From Cladorhizidae sp. MBARI D1340-BT2 (lineage: Eukaryota > Porifera > Demospongiae > Poecilosclerida > Cladorhizidae): a stretch of DNA of 64,000 nt. The notes below the pieces were generated by a model that saw only the letters and a list, made by a program, of their open reading frames with translations, was not told where the DNA came from and made no database searches. The position numbers were made by a program, and so were the translations under genes. Location: the NCBI GenBank assembly GCA_028752905.1, contig JAQNBH010000022.1, positions 744,001 to 808,000 of the forward strand, given 5' to 3'. Below, piece after piece: positions 11,102-24,575 of the stretch (the stretch's first letter is position 1; every line of letters begins with the position of its first letter).

Positions 11102-12007
11102 ATCAATAAATGTAGTGGTTTTTCACTGGCAGGCCACCGCTTTGGCAACTGGAAAACGCCAGGAAAGATCGCAAACCTTAACACTTCAAATCACCATAAC
11201 TTGCTAATACTTAGAGTACTCAAAATTTTGGCAAGTACAAAAGACAGAAATTAGAAGGGCTATCCGGTGATATAAAAATTTCTTTTTTGGGTAAAGTGTA
11301 GAAAAGTTATGAGCTTTACGGCAAAATAACAAGATTTTGGGGGGGAAAATGAGAAACATATAGACCAAATTAGGGCAAATATCAAGATAGAGAACACATA
11401 ATGAAACCTATCATTCGAATCATATCAAGTCCATTACAGTGAAGTATGCAGAATATTATGGATGTTTGATATCAACAGAGAGCACAGGGAGAGACCTATC
11501 TTAATAGCTATATATCAAGTTTATACAGTGAAGTGTGGAGAATCTATGAAGCTAACCTGTTTAGCATCAAGATAGAGAACACATAGAGAAACCTATCTTG
11601 TGATTCTATGTATGCAGAATATACGGATGTTTGGTATCAAGAGAGAGAACAGAGAGAGGCCTACCTTTAGAGCTATATATCAAGTCTATTCAGTGAAGTG
11701 TGGAGAATCTATGAAGCTAACATGTTTAGCTCAAGATAGAGAACACTGAGAGATACCTATCTTGCAAGTCCATTACAGTGAAGTGTGCAGAATATATGGA
11801 TGTTTGGTATCAAGAGAGAGCACTTAGAGAGTCCTATCTTAATAGCTATACATCAAGTCTATTCAGTGAAGTGTGGATAATCTACGAAGCTAACATGTTT
11901 AGCATCAAGTAAGAGTACAATTCATAACTGCCCTAATTAACAAGACCAAAGTCCCAGATTTTGTCAACTGATAGAGAAGGCCCTTATCTGCAACATGTCA
12001 ACAGATT
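11102..12007 (+). repeat. Unit 14, long (906 bp)
   Basis: Class C with caagtac, T4G7A4, gaagtatgc in A1, gaagtg in B2. Counterpart is unit 21. Confidence 0.9.
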
Positions 12008-12915
12008 ATCAATAAATGTAGTGGTTTTTCACTGGCAGGCCACCGCTTTGGCAACTGGAAAACGCCAGGAAAGATCGCAAACCTTAACACTTCAAATCAC
12101 CATAACTTGCTAATACTTAGAGTACTCAAAATTTTGGCACGTACAAAAGACAGATAATCAGAAGGGCTATCCGTTGATATAAAATTTATCTTTTTTGAGT
12201 AAAGTGTAGAAAAGTTATGAGCTTTACGGCAAAATAACAAGATTTTTGGGGGGAAAATGAGAAACATATAGACCAAATTAGGGCAAATATCAATATAGAG
12301 AACACATAATGAAACCTATCATTCGAATCATATCAAGTCCATTACAGTGAAGTGTGCAGAATATTATGGATGTTTGATATCAACAGAGAGCACAGGGAGA
12401 GACCTATCTTAATAGCTATATATCAAGTTTATACAGTGAAGTGTGGAGAATCTATGAAGCTAACCTGTTTAGCATCAAGATAGAGAACACATAGAGAAAC
12501 CTATCTTGTGATTCTATGTATGCAGAATATACGGATGTTTGGTATCAAGAGAGAGAACAGAGAGAGGCCTACCTTTAGAGCTATATATCAAGTCTATTCA
12601 GTGACGTGTGGAGAATCTATGAAGCTAACATGTTTAGCTCAAGATAGAGAACACTGAGAGATACCTATCTTGCAAGTCCATTACAGTGAAGTGTGCAGAA
12701 TATATGGATGTTTGGTATCAAGAGAGAGCACTTAGAGAGTCCTATCTTAATAGCTATACATCAAGTCTATTCAGTGAAGTGTGGATAATCTACGAAGCTA
12801 ACATGTTTAGCATCAAGTAAGAGTACAATTCATAACTGCCCTAATTAACAAGACCAAAGTCCCAGATTTTGTCAACTGATAGAGAAGGCCCTTATCTGCA
12901 ACATGTCAACAGATT
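12008..12915 (+). repeat. Unit 15, long (908 bp)
   Basis: Class B, T5G6A4, gacgtg. Counterpart is unit 22, which has gaagtg. Ends block H1 copy a. Confidence 0.9.
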
Positions 12916-13648
12916 ATCAATAAATGTAGTGGTTTTTCACTGGCAGGCCACCGCTTTGGCAACTGGAAAACGCCAGGAAAGATCGCAAACCTTAACACTT
13001 CAAATCACCATAACTTGCTAATACTTAGAGTACTCAAAATTTTGGCACGTACAAAAGACAGAAATTAGAAGGGCTATCCGGTGATATAAAAATTTCTTTT
13101 TTGGGTAAAGTATAGAAAAGTTATGAGCTTTACGGCAAAATAACAAGATTTTGGGGGGGGAAATGAGAAACATATAGACCAAATTAGGGCAAATATCAAG
13201 ATAGAGAACACATAATGAAACCTATCATTAGAATCATATCAAGTCCATTACAGTGAAGTGTGCAGAATATTATGGATGTTTGATATCAACAGAGAGCACA
13301 GGGAGAGACCTATCTTAATAGCTATATATCAAGTTTATACAGTGAAGTGTGGAGAATCTATGAAGCTAACCTGTTTAGCATCAAGATAGAGAACACATAG
13401 AGAAACCTATCTTGTGATTCTATGTATGCAGAATATACGGATGTTTGGTATCAAGAGAGAGAACAGAGAGAGGCCTACCTTTAGAGCTATATATCAAGTC
13501 TATTCAGTGAAGTGTGGATAATCTACGAAGCTAACATGTTTAGCATCAAGTAAGAGTACAATTCATAACTGCCCTAATTAACAAGACCAAAGTCCCAGAT
13601 TTTGTCAACTGATAGAGAAGGCCCTTATCTGCAACATGTCAACAGATT
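12916..13648 (+). repeat. Unit 16, short S1 (733 bp)
   Basis: Class C front (gaaattag) with class A middle (cattag), T4G8A3, private taaagtatag. Lies between the two H1 copies. Confidence 0.9.
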
Positions 13649-14381
13649 ATCAATAAATGTAGTGGTTTTTCACTGGCAGGCCACCGCTTTGGCAACTGGA
13701 AAACGCCAGGAAAGATCGCAAACCTTAACACTTCAAATCACCATAACTTGCTAATACTTAGAGTACTCAAAATTTTGGCACGTACAAAAGACAGAAATTA
13801 GAAGGGCTATCCGGTGATATAAAAATTTCTTTTTTGGGTAAAGTGTAGAAAAGTTATGAGCTTTACGGCAAAATAACAAGATTTTGGGGGGGGAAATGAG
13901 AAACATATAGACCAAATTAGGGCAAATATCAAGATAGAGAACACATAATGAAACCTATCATTCGAATCATATCAAGTCCATTACAGTGAAGTGTGCAGAA
14001 TATTATGGATGTTTGATATCAACAGAGAGCACAGGGAGAGACCTATCTTAATAGCTATATATCAAGTTTATACAGTGAAGTGTGGAGAATCTATGAAGCT
14101 AACCTGTTTAGCATCAAGATAGAGAACACATAGAGAAACCTATCTTGTGATTCTATGTATGCAGAATATACGGATGTTTGGTATCAAGAGAGAGAACAGA
14201 GAGAGGCCTACCTTTAGAGCTATATATCAAGTCTATTCAGTGAAGTGTGGATAATCTACGAAGCTAACATGTTTAGCATCAAGTAAGAGTACAATTCATA
14301 ACTGCCCTAATTAACAAGACCAAAGTCCCAGATTTTGTCAACTGATAGAGAAGGCCCTTATCTGCAACATGTCAACAGATT
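13649..14381 (+). repeat. Unit 17, short S1 (733 bp)
   Basis: Class C, T4G8A3, ctgccc. Counterpart of unit 10. Confidence 0.9.
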
Positions 14382-15115
14382 ATCAATAAATGTAGTGGTT
14401 TTTCACTGGCAGGCCACCGCTTTGGCAACTGGAAAACGCCAGGAAAGATCGCAAACCTTAACACTTCAAATCACCATAACTTGCTAATACTTAGAGTACT
14501 CAAAATTTTGGCACTTACAAAAGACAGATAATTAGAAGGGCTATCCGGTGATATAAAAATTTCTTTTTTGGGTAAAGTGTAGAAAAGTTATGAGCTTTAC
14601 GGCAAAATAACAAGATTTTGGGGGGGAAAATGAGAAACATATAGACCAAATTAGGGCAAATATCAAGATAGAGAACACATAATGAAACCTATCATTAGAA
14701 TCATATCAAGTCCATTACAGTGAAGTGTGCAGAATATTATGGATGTTTGATATCAACAGAGAGCACAGGGAGAGACCTATCTTAATAGCTATATATCAAG
14801 TTTATACAGTGAAGTGTGGAGAATCTATGAAGCTAACCTGTTTAGCATCAAGATAGAGAACACATAGAGAAACCTATCTTGTTATTCTATGTATGCAGAA
14901 TATACGGATGTTTGGTATCAAGAGAGAGCACTTAGAGAGTCCTATCTTAATAGCTATACATCAAGTCTATTCAGTGAAGTGTGGATAATCTACGAAGCTA
15001 ACATGTTTAGCATCAAGTAAGAGTACAATTCATAACTGACCTAATTAACAAGACCAAAGTCCCAGATTTTGTCAACTGATAGAGAAGGCCCTTATCTGCA
15101 ACATGTCAACAGATT
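14382..15115 (+). repeat. Unit 18, short S2 (734 bp)
   Basis: Class A with cacttac, T4G7A4, gttattc, ctgacc. Counterpart of unit 11. Confidence 0.9.
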
Positions 15116-16022
15116 ATCAATAAATGTAGTGGTTTTTCACTGGCAGGCCACCGCTTTGGCAACTGGAAAACGCCAGGAAAGATCGCAAACCTTAACACTT
15201 CAAATCACCATAACTTGCTAATACTTAGAGTACTCAAAATTTTGGCAGGTACAAAAGACAGATAATTAGAAGGGCTATCCGGTGATATAAAAATTTCTTT
15301 TTTGGGTAAAGTGTAGAAAAGTTATGAGCTTTACGGCAAAATAACAAGATTTTGGGGGGGGAAATGAGAAACATATAGACCAAATTAGGGCAAATATCAA
15401 GATAGAGAACACATAATGAAACCTATCATTAGAATCATATCAAGTCCATTACAGTGAAGTGTGCAGAATATTATGGATGTTTGATATCAACAGAGAGCAC
15501 AGGGAGAGACCTATCTTAATAGCTATATATCAAGTTTTTACAGTGAAGTGTGGAGAATCTATGAAGCTAACCTGTTTAGCATCAAGATAGAGAACACATA
15601 GAGAAACCTATCTTGTGATTCTATGTATGCAGAATATACGGATGTTTGGTATCAAGAGAGAGAACAGAGAGAGGCCTACCTTTAGAGCTATATATCAAGT
15701 CTATTCAGTGAAGTGTGGAGAATCTATGAAGCTAACATGTTTAGCTCAAGATAGAGAACACTGAGAGATACCTATCTTGCAAGTCCATTACAGTGAAGTG
15801 TGCAGAATATATGGATGTTTGGTATCAAGAGAGAGCACTTAGAGAGTCCTATCTTAATAGCTATACATCAAGTCTATTCAGTGAAGTGTGGATAATCTAC
15901 GAAGCTAACATGTTTAGCATCAAGTAAGAGTACAATTCATAACTGCCCTAATTAACAAGACCAAAGTCCCAGATTTTGTCAACTGATAGAGAAGGCCCTT
16001 ATCTGCAACATGTCAACAGATT
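15116..16022 (+). repeat. Unit 19, long (907 bp)
   Basis: Class A with caggtac, T4G8A3, gttttta. Counterpart of unit 12. Confidence 0.9.
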
Positions 16023-16930
16023 ATCAATAAATGTAGTGGTTTTTCACTGGCAGGCCACCGCTTTGGCAACTGGAAAACGCCAGGAAAGATCGCAAACCTT
16101 AACACTTCAAATCACCATAACTTGCTAATACTTAGAGTACTCAAAATTTTGGCACGTACAAAAGACAGATAATCAGAAGGGCTATCCGTTGATATAAAAT
16201 TTATCTTTTTTGAGTAAAGTGTAGAAAAGTTATGAGCTTTACGGCAAAATAACAAGATTTTTGGGGGGGAAATGAGAAACATATAGACCAAATTAGGGCA
16301 AATATCAATATAGAGAACACATAATGAAACCTATCATTCGAATCATATCAAGTCCATTACAGTGAAGTGTGCAGAATATTATGGATGTTTGATATCAACA
16401 GAGAGCACAGGGAGAGACCTATCTTAATAGCTATATATCAAGTTTATACAGTGAAGTGTGGAGAATCTATGAAGCTAACCTGTTTAGCATCAAGATAGAG
16501 AACACATAGAGAAACCTATCTTGTGATTCTATGTATGCAGAATATACGGATGTTTGGTATCAAGAGAGAGAACAGAGAGAGGCCTACCTTTAGAGCTATA
16601 TATCAAGTCTATTCAGTGACGTGTGGAGAATCTATGAAGCTAACATGTTTAGCTCAAGATAGAGAACACTGAGAGATACCTATCTTGCAAGTCCATTACA
16701 GTGAAGTGTGCAGAATATATGGATGTTTGGTATCAAGAGAGAGCACTTAGAGAGTCCTATCTTAATAGCTATACATCAAGTCTATTCAGTGAAGTGTGGA
16801 TAATCTACGAAGCTAACATGTTTAGCATCAAGTAAGAGTACAATTCATAACTGCCCTAATTAACAAGACCAAAGTCCCAGATTTTGTCAACTGATAGAGA
16901 AGGCCCTTATCTGCAACATGTCAACAGATT
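16023..16930 (+). repeat. Unit 20, long (908 bp)
   Basis: Class B, T5G7A3, gacgtg. Counterpart of units 13 and 23. Confidence 0.9.
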
Positions 16931-17836
16931 ATCAATAAATGTAGTGGTTTTTCACTGGCAGGCCACCGCTTTGGCAACTGGAAAACGCCAGGAAAGATCG
17001 CAAACCTTAACACTTCAAATCACCATAACTTGCTAATACTTAGAGTACTCAAAATTTTGGCAAGTACAAAAGACAGAAATTAGAAGGGCTATCCGGTGAT
17101 ATAAAAATTTCTTTTTTGGGTAAAGTGTAGAAAAGTTATGAGCTTTACGGCAAAATAACAAGATTTTGGGGGGGAAAATGAGAAACATATAGACCAAATT
17201 AGGGCAAATATCAAGATAGAGAACACATAATGAAACCTATCATTCGAATCATATCAAGTCCATTACAGTGAAGTATGCAGAATATTATGGATGTTTGATA
17301 TCAACAGAGAGCACAGGGAGAGACCTATCTTAATAGCTATATATCAAGTTTATACAGTGAAGTGTGGAGAATCTATGAAGCTAACCTGTTTAGCATCAAG
17401 ATAGAGAACACATAGAGAAACCTATCTTGTGATTCTATGTATGCAGAATATACGGATGTTTGGTATCAAGAGAGAGAACAGAGAGAGGCCTACCTTTAGA
17501 GCTATATATCAAGTCTATTCAGTGAAGTGTGGAGAATCTATGAAGCTAACATGTTTAGCTCAAGATAGAGAACACTGAGAGATACCTATCTTGCAAGTCC
17601 ATTACAGTGAAGTGTGCAGAATATATGGATGTTTGGTATCAAGAGAGAGCACTTAGAGAGTCCTATCTTAATAGCTATACATCAAGTCTATTCAGTGAAG
17701 TGTGGATAATCTACGAAGCTAACATGTTTAGCATCAAGTAAGAGTACAATTCATAACTGCCCTAATTAACAAGACCAAAGTCCCAGATTTTGTCAACTGA
17801 TAGAGAAGGCCCTTATCTGCAACATGTCAACAGATT
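16931..17836 (+). repeat. Unit 21, long (906 bp)
   Basis: Class C with caagtac, T4G7A4, gaagtatgc. Counterpart of units 14 and 24. Confidence 0.9.
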
Positions 17837-18744
17837 ATCAATAAATGTAGTGGTTTTTCACTGGCAGGCCACCGCTTTGGCAACTGGAAAACGCCAGGAA
17901 AGATCGCAAACCTTAACACTTCAAATCACCATAACTTGCTAATACTTAGAGTACTCAAAATTTTGGCACGTACAAAAGACAGATAATCAGAAGGGCTATC
18001 CGTTGATATAAAATTTATCTTTTTTGAGTAAAGTGTAGAAAAGTTATGAGCTTTACGGCAAAATAACAAGATTTTTGGGGGGAAAATGAGAAACATATAG
18101 ACCAAATTAGGGCAAATATCAATATAGAGAACACATAATGAAACCTATCATTCGAATCATATCAAGTCCATTACAGTGAAGTGTGCAGAATATTATGGAT
18201 GTTTGATATCAACAGAGAGCACAGGGAGAGACCTATCTTAATAGCTATATATCAAGTTTATACAGTGAAGTGTGGAGAATCTATGAAGCTAACCTGTTTA
18301 GCATCAAGATAGAGAACACATAGAGAAACCTATCTTGTGATTCTATGTATGCAGAATATACGGATGTTTGGTATCAAGAGAGAGAACAGAGAGAGGCCTA
18401 CCTTTAGAGCTATATATCAAGTCTATTCAGTGAAGTGTGGAGAATCTATGAAGCTAACATGTTTAGCTCAAGATAGAGAACACTGAGAGATACCTATCTT
18501 GCAAGTCCATTACAGTGAAGTGTGCAGAATATATGGATGTTTGGTATCAAGAGAGAGCACTTAGAGAGTCCTATCTTAATAGCTATACATCAAGTCTATT
18601 CAGTGAAGTGTGGATAATCTACGAAGCTAACATGTTTAGCATCAAGTAAGAGTACAATTCATAACTGCCCTAATTAACAAGACCAAAGTCCCAGATTTTG
18701 TCAACTGATAGAGAAGGCCCTTATCTGCAACATGTCAACAGATT
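17837..18744 (+). repeat. Unit 22, long (908 bp)
   Basis: Class B, T5G6A4, but gaagtg in B2, unlike its counterparts 15 and 25 (gacgtg). Confidence 0.9.
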
Positions 18745-19652
18745 ATCAATAAATGTAGTGGTTTTTCACTGGCAGGCCACCGCTTTGGCAACTGGAAAAC
18801 GCCAGGAAAGATCGCAAACCTTAACACTTCAAATCACCATAACTTGCTAATACTTAGAGTACTCAAAATTTTGGCACGTACAAAAGACAGATAATCAGAA
18901 GGGCTATCCGTTGATATAAAATTTATCTTTTTTGAGTAAAGTGTAGAAAAGTTATGAGCTTTACGGCAAAATAACAAGATTTTTGGGGGGGAAATGAGAA
19001 ACATATAGACCAAATTAGGGCAAATATCAATATAGAGAACACATAATGAAACCTATCATTCGAATCATATCAAGTCCATTACAGTGAAGTGTGCAGAATA
19101 TTATGGATGTTTGATATCACCAGAGAGCACAGGGAGAGACCTATCTTAATAGCTATATATCAAGTTTATACAGTGAAGTGTGGAGAATCTATGAAGCTAA
19201 CCTGTTTAGCATCAAGATAGAGAACACATAGAGAAACCTATCTTGTGATTCTATGTATGCAGAATATACGGATGTTTGGTATCAAGAGAGAGAACAGAGA
19301 GAGGCCTACCTTTAGAGCTATATATCAAGTCTATTCAGTGACGTGTGGAGAATCTATGAAGCTAACATGTTTAGCTCAAGATAGAGAACACTGAGAGATA
19401 CCTATCTTGCAAGTCCATTACAGTGAAGTGTGCAGAATATATGGATGTTTGGTATCAAGAGAGAGCACTTAGAGAGTCCTATCTTAATAGCTATACATCA
19501 AGTCTATTCAGTGAAGTGTGGATAATCTACGAAGCTAACATGTTTAGCATCAAGTAAGAGTACAATTCATAACTGCCCTAATTAACAAGACCAAAGTCCC
19601 AGATTTTGTCAACTGATAGAGAAGGCCCTTATCTGCAACATGTCAACAGATT
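18745..19652 (+). repeat. Unit 23, long (908 bp)
   Basis: Class B, T5G7A3, gacgtg, private gatatcacc for gatatcaac in A1. Counterpart of unit 20. Confidence 0.9.
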
Positions 19653-20558
19653 ATCAATAAATGTAGTGGTTTTTCACTGGCAGGCCACCGCTTTGGCAAC
19701 TGGAAAACGCCAGGAAAGATCGCAAACCTTAACACTTCAAATCACCATAACTTGCTAATACTTAGAGTACTCAAAATTTTGGCACGTACAAAAGACAGAA
19801 ATTAGAAGGGCTATCCGGTGATATAAAAATTTCTTTTTTGGGTAAAGTGTAGAAAAGTTATGAGCTTTACGGCAAAATAACAAGATTTTGGGGGGGAAAA
19901 TGAGAAACATATAGACCAAATTAGGGCAAATATCAAGATAGAGAACACATAATGAAACCTATCATTCGAATCATATCAAGTCCATTACAGTGAAGTATGC
20001 AGAATATTATGGATGTTTGATATCAACAGAGAGCACAGGGAGAGACCTATCTTAATAGCTATATATCAAGTTTATACAGTGAAGTGTGGAGAATCTATGA
20101 AGCTAACCTGTTTAGCATCAAGATAGAGAACACATAGAGAAACCTATCTTGTGATTCTATGTATGCAGAATATACGGATGTTTGGTATCAAGAGAGAGAA
20201 CAGAGAGAGGCCTACCTTTAGAGCTATATATCAAGTCTATTCAGTGAAGTGTGGAGAATCTATGAAGCTAACATGTTTAGCTCAAGATAGAGAACACTGA
20301 GAGATACCTATCTTGCAAGTCCATTACAGTGAAGTGTGCAGAATATATGGATGTTTGGTATCAAGAGAGAGCACTTAGAGAGTCCTATCTTAATAGCTAT
20401 ACATCAAGTCTATTCAGTGAAGTGTGGATAATCTACGAAGCTAACATGTTTAGCATCAAGTAAGAGTACAATTCATAACTGCCCTAATTAACAAGACCAA
20501 AGTCCCAGATTTTGTCAACTGATAGAGAAGGCCCTTATCTGCAACATGTCAACAGATT
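19653..20558 (+). repeat. Unit 24, long (906 bp)
   Basis: Class C with cacgtac, T4G7A4, gaagtatgc. Counterpart of unit 21. Confidence 0.9.
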
Positions 20559-21466
20559 ATCAATAAATGTAGTGGTTTTTCACTGGCAGGCCACCGCTTT
20601 GGCAACTGGAAAACGCCAGGAAAGATCGCAAACCTTAACACTTCAAATCACCATAACTTGCTAATACTTAGAGTACTCAAAATTTTGGCACGTACAAAAG
20701 ACAGATAATCAGAAGGGCTATCCGTTGATATAAAATTTATCTTTTTTGAGTAAAGTGTAGAAAAGTTATGAGCTTTACGGCAAAATAACAAGATTTTTGG
20801 GGGGAAAATGAGAAACATATAGACCAAATTAGGGCAAATATCAATATAGAGAACACATAATGAAACCTATCATTCGAATCATATCAAGTCCATTACAGTG
20901 AAGTGTGCAGAATATTATGGATGTTTGATATCAACAGAGAGCACAGGGAGAGACCTATCTTAATAGCTATATATCAAGTTTATACAGTGAAGTGTGGAGA
21001 ATCTATGAAGCTAACCTGTTTAGCATCAAGATAGAGAACACATAGAGAAACCTATCTTGTGATTCTATGTATGCAGAATATACGGATGTTTGGTATCAAG
21101 AGAGAGAACAGAGAGAGGCCTACCTTTAGAGCTATATATCAAGTCTATTCAGTGACGTGTGGAGAATCTATGAAGCTAACATGTTTAGCTCAAGATAGAG
21201 AACACTGAGAGATACCTATCTTGCAAGTCCATTACAGTGAAGTGTGCAGAATATATGGATGTTTGGTATCAAGAGAGAGCACTTAGAGAGTCCTATCTTA
21301 ATAGCTATACATCAAGTCTATTCAGTGAAGTGTGGATAATCTACGAAGCTAACATGTTTAGCATCAAGTAAGAGTACAATTCATAACTGCCCTAATTAAC
21401 AAGACCAAAGTCCCAGATTTTGTCAACTGATAGAGAAGGCCCTTATCTGCAACATGTCAACAGATT
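20559..21466 (+). repeat. Unit 25, long (908 bp)
   Basis: Class B, T5G6A4, gacgtg. Starts block H3; counterpart is unit 29. Confidence 0.9.
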
Positions 21467-22199
21467 ATCAATAAATGTAGTGGTTTTTCACTGGCAGGCC
21501 ACCGCTTTGGCAACTGGAAAACGCCAGGAAAGATCGCAAACCTTAACACTTCAAATCACCATAACTTGCTAATACTTAGAGTACTCAAAATTTTGGCACG
21601 TACAAAAGACAGAAATTAGAAGGGCTATCCGGTGATATAAAAATTTCTTTTTTGGGTAAAGTGTAGAAAAGTTATGAGCTTTACGGCAAAATAACAAGAT
21701 TTTGGGGGGGGAAATGAGAAACATATAGACCAAATTAGGGCAAATATCAAGATAGAGAACACATAATGAAACCTATCATTCGAATCATATCAAGTCCATT
21801 ACAGTGAAGTGTGCAGAATATTATGGATGTTTGATATCAACAGAGAGCACAGGGAGAGACCTATCTTAATAGCTATATATCAAGTTTATACAGTGAAGTG
21901 TGGAGAATCTATGAAGCTAACCTGTTTAGCATCAAGATAGAGAACACATAGAGAAACCTATCTTGTGATTCTATGTATGCAGAATATACGGATGTTTGGT
22001 ATCAAGAGAGAGAACAGAGAGAGGCCTACCTTTAGAGCTATATATCAAGTCTATTCAGTGAAGTGTGGATAATCTACGAAGCTAACATGTTTAGCATCAA
22101 GTAAGAGTACAATTCATAACTGCCCTAATTAACAAGACCAAAGTCCCAGATTTTGTCAACTGATAGAGAAGGCCCTTATCTGCAACATGTCAACAGATT
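21467..22199 (+). repeat. Unit 26, short S1 (733 bp)
   Basis: Class C, T4G8A3, ctgccc. Counterpart is unit 30. Confidence 0.9.
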
Positions 22200-22933
22200 A
22201 TCAATAAATGTAGTGGTTTTTCACTGGCAGGCCACCGCTTTGGCAACTGGAAAACGCCAGGAAAGATCGCAAACCTTAACACTTCAAATCACCATAACTT
22301 GCTAATACTTAGAGTACTCAAAATTTTGGCACGTACAAAAGACAGATAATTAGAAGGGCTATCCGGTGATATAAAAATTTCTTTTTTGGGTAAAGTGTAG
22401 AAAAGTTATGAGCTTTACGGCAAAATAACAAGATTTTGGGGGGGGAAATGAGAAACATATAGACCAAATTAGGGCAAATATCAAGATAGAGAACACATAA
22501 TGAAACCTATCATTAGAATCATATCAAGTCCATTACAGTGAAGTGTGCAGAATATTATGGATGTTTGATATCAACAGAGAGCACAGGGAGAGACCTATCT
22601 TAATAGCTATATATCAAGTTTATACAGTGAAGTGTGGAGAATCTATGAAGCTAACCTGTTTAGCATCAAGATAGAGAACACATAGAGAAACCTATCTTGT
22701 TATTCTATGTATGCAGAATATACGGATGTTTGGTATCAAGAGAGAGCACTTAGAGAGTCCTATCTTAATAGCTATACATCAAGTCTATTCAGTGAAGTGT
22801 GGATAATCTACGAAGCTAACATGTTTAGCATCAAGTAAGAGTACAATTCATAACTGACCTAATTAACAAGACCAAAGTCCCAGATTTTGTCAACTGATAG
22901 AGAAGGCCCTTATCTGCAACATGTCAACAGATT
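22200..22933 (+). repeat. Unit 27, short S2 (734 bp)
   Basis: Class A with cacgtac, T4G8A3, gttattc, ctgacc. Counterpart is unit 31. Confidence 0.9.
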
Positions 22934-23667
22934 ATCAATAAATGTAGTGGTTTTTCACTGGCAGGCCACCGCTTTGGCAACTGGAAAACGCCAGGAAAGA
23001 TCGCAAACCTTAACACTTCAAATCACCATAACTTGCTAATACTTAGAGTACTCAAAATTTTGGCACGTACAAAAGACAGATAATTAGAAGGGCTATCCGG
23101 TGATATAAAAATTTCTTTTTTGGTTAAAGTGTAGAAAAGTTATGAGCTTTACGGCAAAATAACAAGATTTTGGGGGGGGAAATGAGAAACATATAGACCA
23201 AATTAGGGCAAATATCAAGATAGAGAACACATAATGAAACCTATCATTAGAATCATATCAAGTCCATTACAGTGAAGTGTGCAGAATATTATGGATGTTT
23301 GATATCAACAGAGAGCACAGGGAGAGACCTATCTTAATAGCTATATATCAAGTTTATACAGTGAAGTGTGGAGAATCTATGAAGCTAACCTGTTTAGCAT
23401 CAAGATAGAGAACACATAGAGAAACCTATCTTGTGATTCTATGTATGCAGAATATACGGATGTTTGGTATCAAGAGAGAGAACAGAGAGAGGCCTACCTT
23501 TAGAGCTATATATCAAGTCTATTCAGTGAAGTGTGGATAATCTACGAAGCTAACATGTTTAGCATCAAGTAAGAGTACAATTCATAACTGCCCTAATTAA
23601 CAAGACCAAAGTCCCAGATTTTGTCAACTGATAGAGAAGGCCCTTATCTGCAACATGTCAACAGATT
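22934..23667 (+). repeat. Unit 28, short S1 (734 bp)
   Basis: Class A, private ggttaaag for gggtaaag, T4G8A3, ctgccc. Confidence 0.9.
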
Positions 23668-24575
23668 ATCAATAAATGTAGTGGTTTTTCACTGGCAGGC
23701 CACCGCTTTGGCAACTGGAAAACGCCAGGAAAGATCGCAAACCTTAACACTTCAAATCACCATAACTTGCTAATACTTAGAGTACTCAAAATTTTGGCAC
23801 GTACAAAAGACAGATAATCAGAAGGGCTATCCGTTGATATAAAATTTATCTTTTTTGAGTAAAGTGTAGAAAAGTTATGAGCTTTACGGCAAAATAACAA
23901 GATTTTTGGGGGGAAAATGAGAAACATATAGACCAAATTAGGGCAAATATCAATATAGAGAACACATAATGAAACCTATCATTCGAATCATATCAAGTCC
24001 ATTACAGTGAAGTGTGCAGAATATTATGGATGTTTGATATCAACAGAGAGCACAGGGAGAGACCTATCTTAATAGCTATATATCAAGTTTATACAGTGAA
24101 GTGTGGAGAATCTATGAAGCTAACCTGTTTAGCATCAAGATAGAGAACACATAGAGAAACCTATCTTGTGATTCTATATATGCAGAATATACGGATGTTT
24201 GGTATCAAGAGAGAGAACAGAGAGAGGCCTACCTTTAGAGCTATATATCAAGTCTATTCAGTGACGTGTGGAGAATCTATGAAGCTAACATGTTTAGCTC
24301 AAGATAGAGAACACTGAGAGATACCTATCTTGCAAGTCCATTACAGTGAAGTGTGCAGAATATATGGATGTTTGGTATCAAGAGAGAGCACTTAGAGAGT
24401 CCTATCTTAATAGCTATACATCAAGTCTATTCAGTGAAGTGTGGATAATCTACGAAGCTAACATGTTTAGCATCAAGTAAGAGTACAATTCATAACTGCC
24501 CTAATTAACAAGACCAAAGTCCCAGATTTTGTCAACTGATAGAGAAGGCCCTTATCTGCAACATGTCAACAGATT
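23668..24575 (+). repeat. Unit 29, long (908 bp)
   Basis: Class B, T5G6A4, gacgtg, private ctatatatgc for ctatgtatgc before A2. Confidence 0.9.

Larger units (their letters stand above)
7820..12915 (+). repeat. Higher-order block H1 copy a (units 10-15)
   Basis: Six units whose order, lengths (733, 734, 907, 908, 906, 908) and private variants recur 5829 bp downstream at 13649-18744. Shared markers are cacttac and gttattc in unit 11, caggtac and gttttta in unit 12, T5G7A3 in unit 13, and caagtac plus gaagtatgc in unit 14. One difference noted is gacgtg in unit 15 against gaagtg in unit 22. Unit 16 lies between the two copies. Confidence 0.9.
13649..18744 (+). repeat. Higher-order block H1 copy b (units 17-22)
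   Basis: Second copy of the six-unit block at 7820-12915, offset 5829 bp, with the same unit lengths and the same rare variants in the same order. Its last three units were themselves duplicated again downstream (18745-21466). Confidence 0.9.
16023..21466 (+). repeat. Tandem trimer H2 (units 20-22 and 23-25)
   Basis: Two copies of a 2722-bp trimer with unit lengths 908, 906, 908 and classes B, C, B. Both middle units share gaagtatgc and both first units carry T5G7A3 and gacgtg. The same B-C-B order with the same lengths occurs at 10194-12915 (units 13-15), and the lengths also match 5098-7819 (units 7-9). Unit 24 has cacgtac where unit 21 has caagtac, so the copies have begun to diverge or were partly converted. 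Confidence 0.85.
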
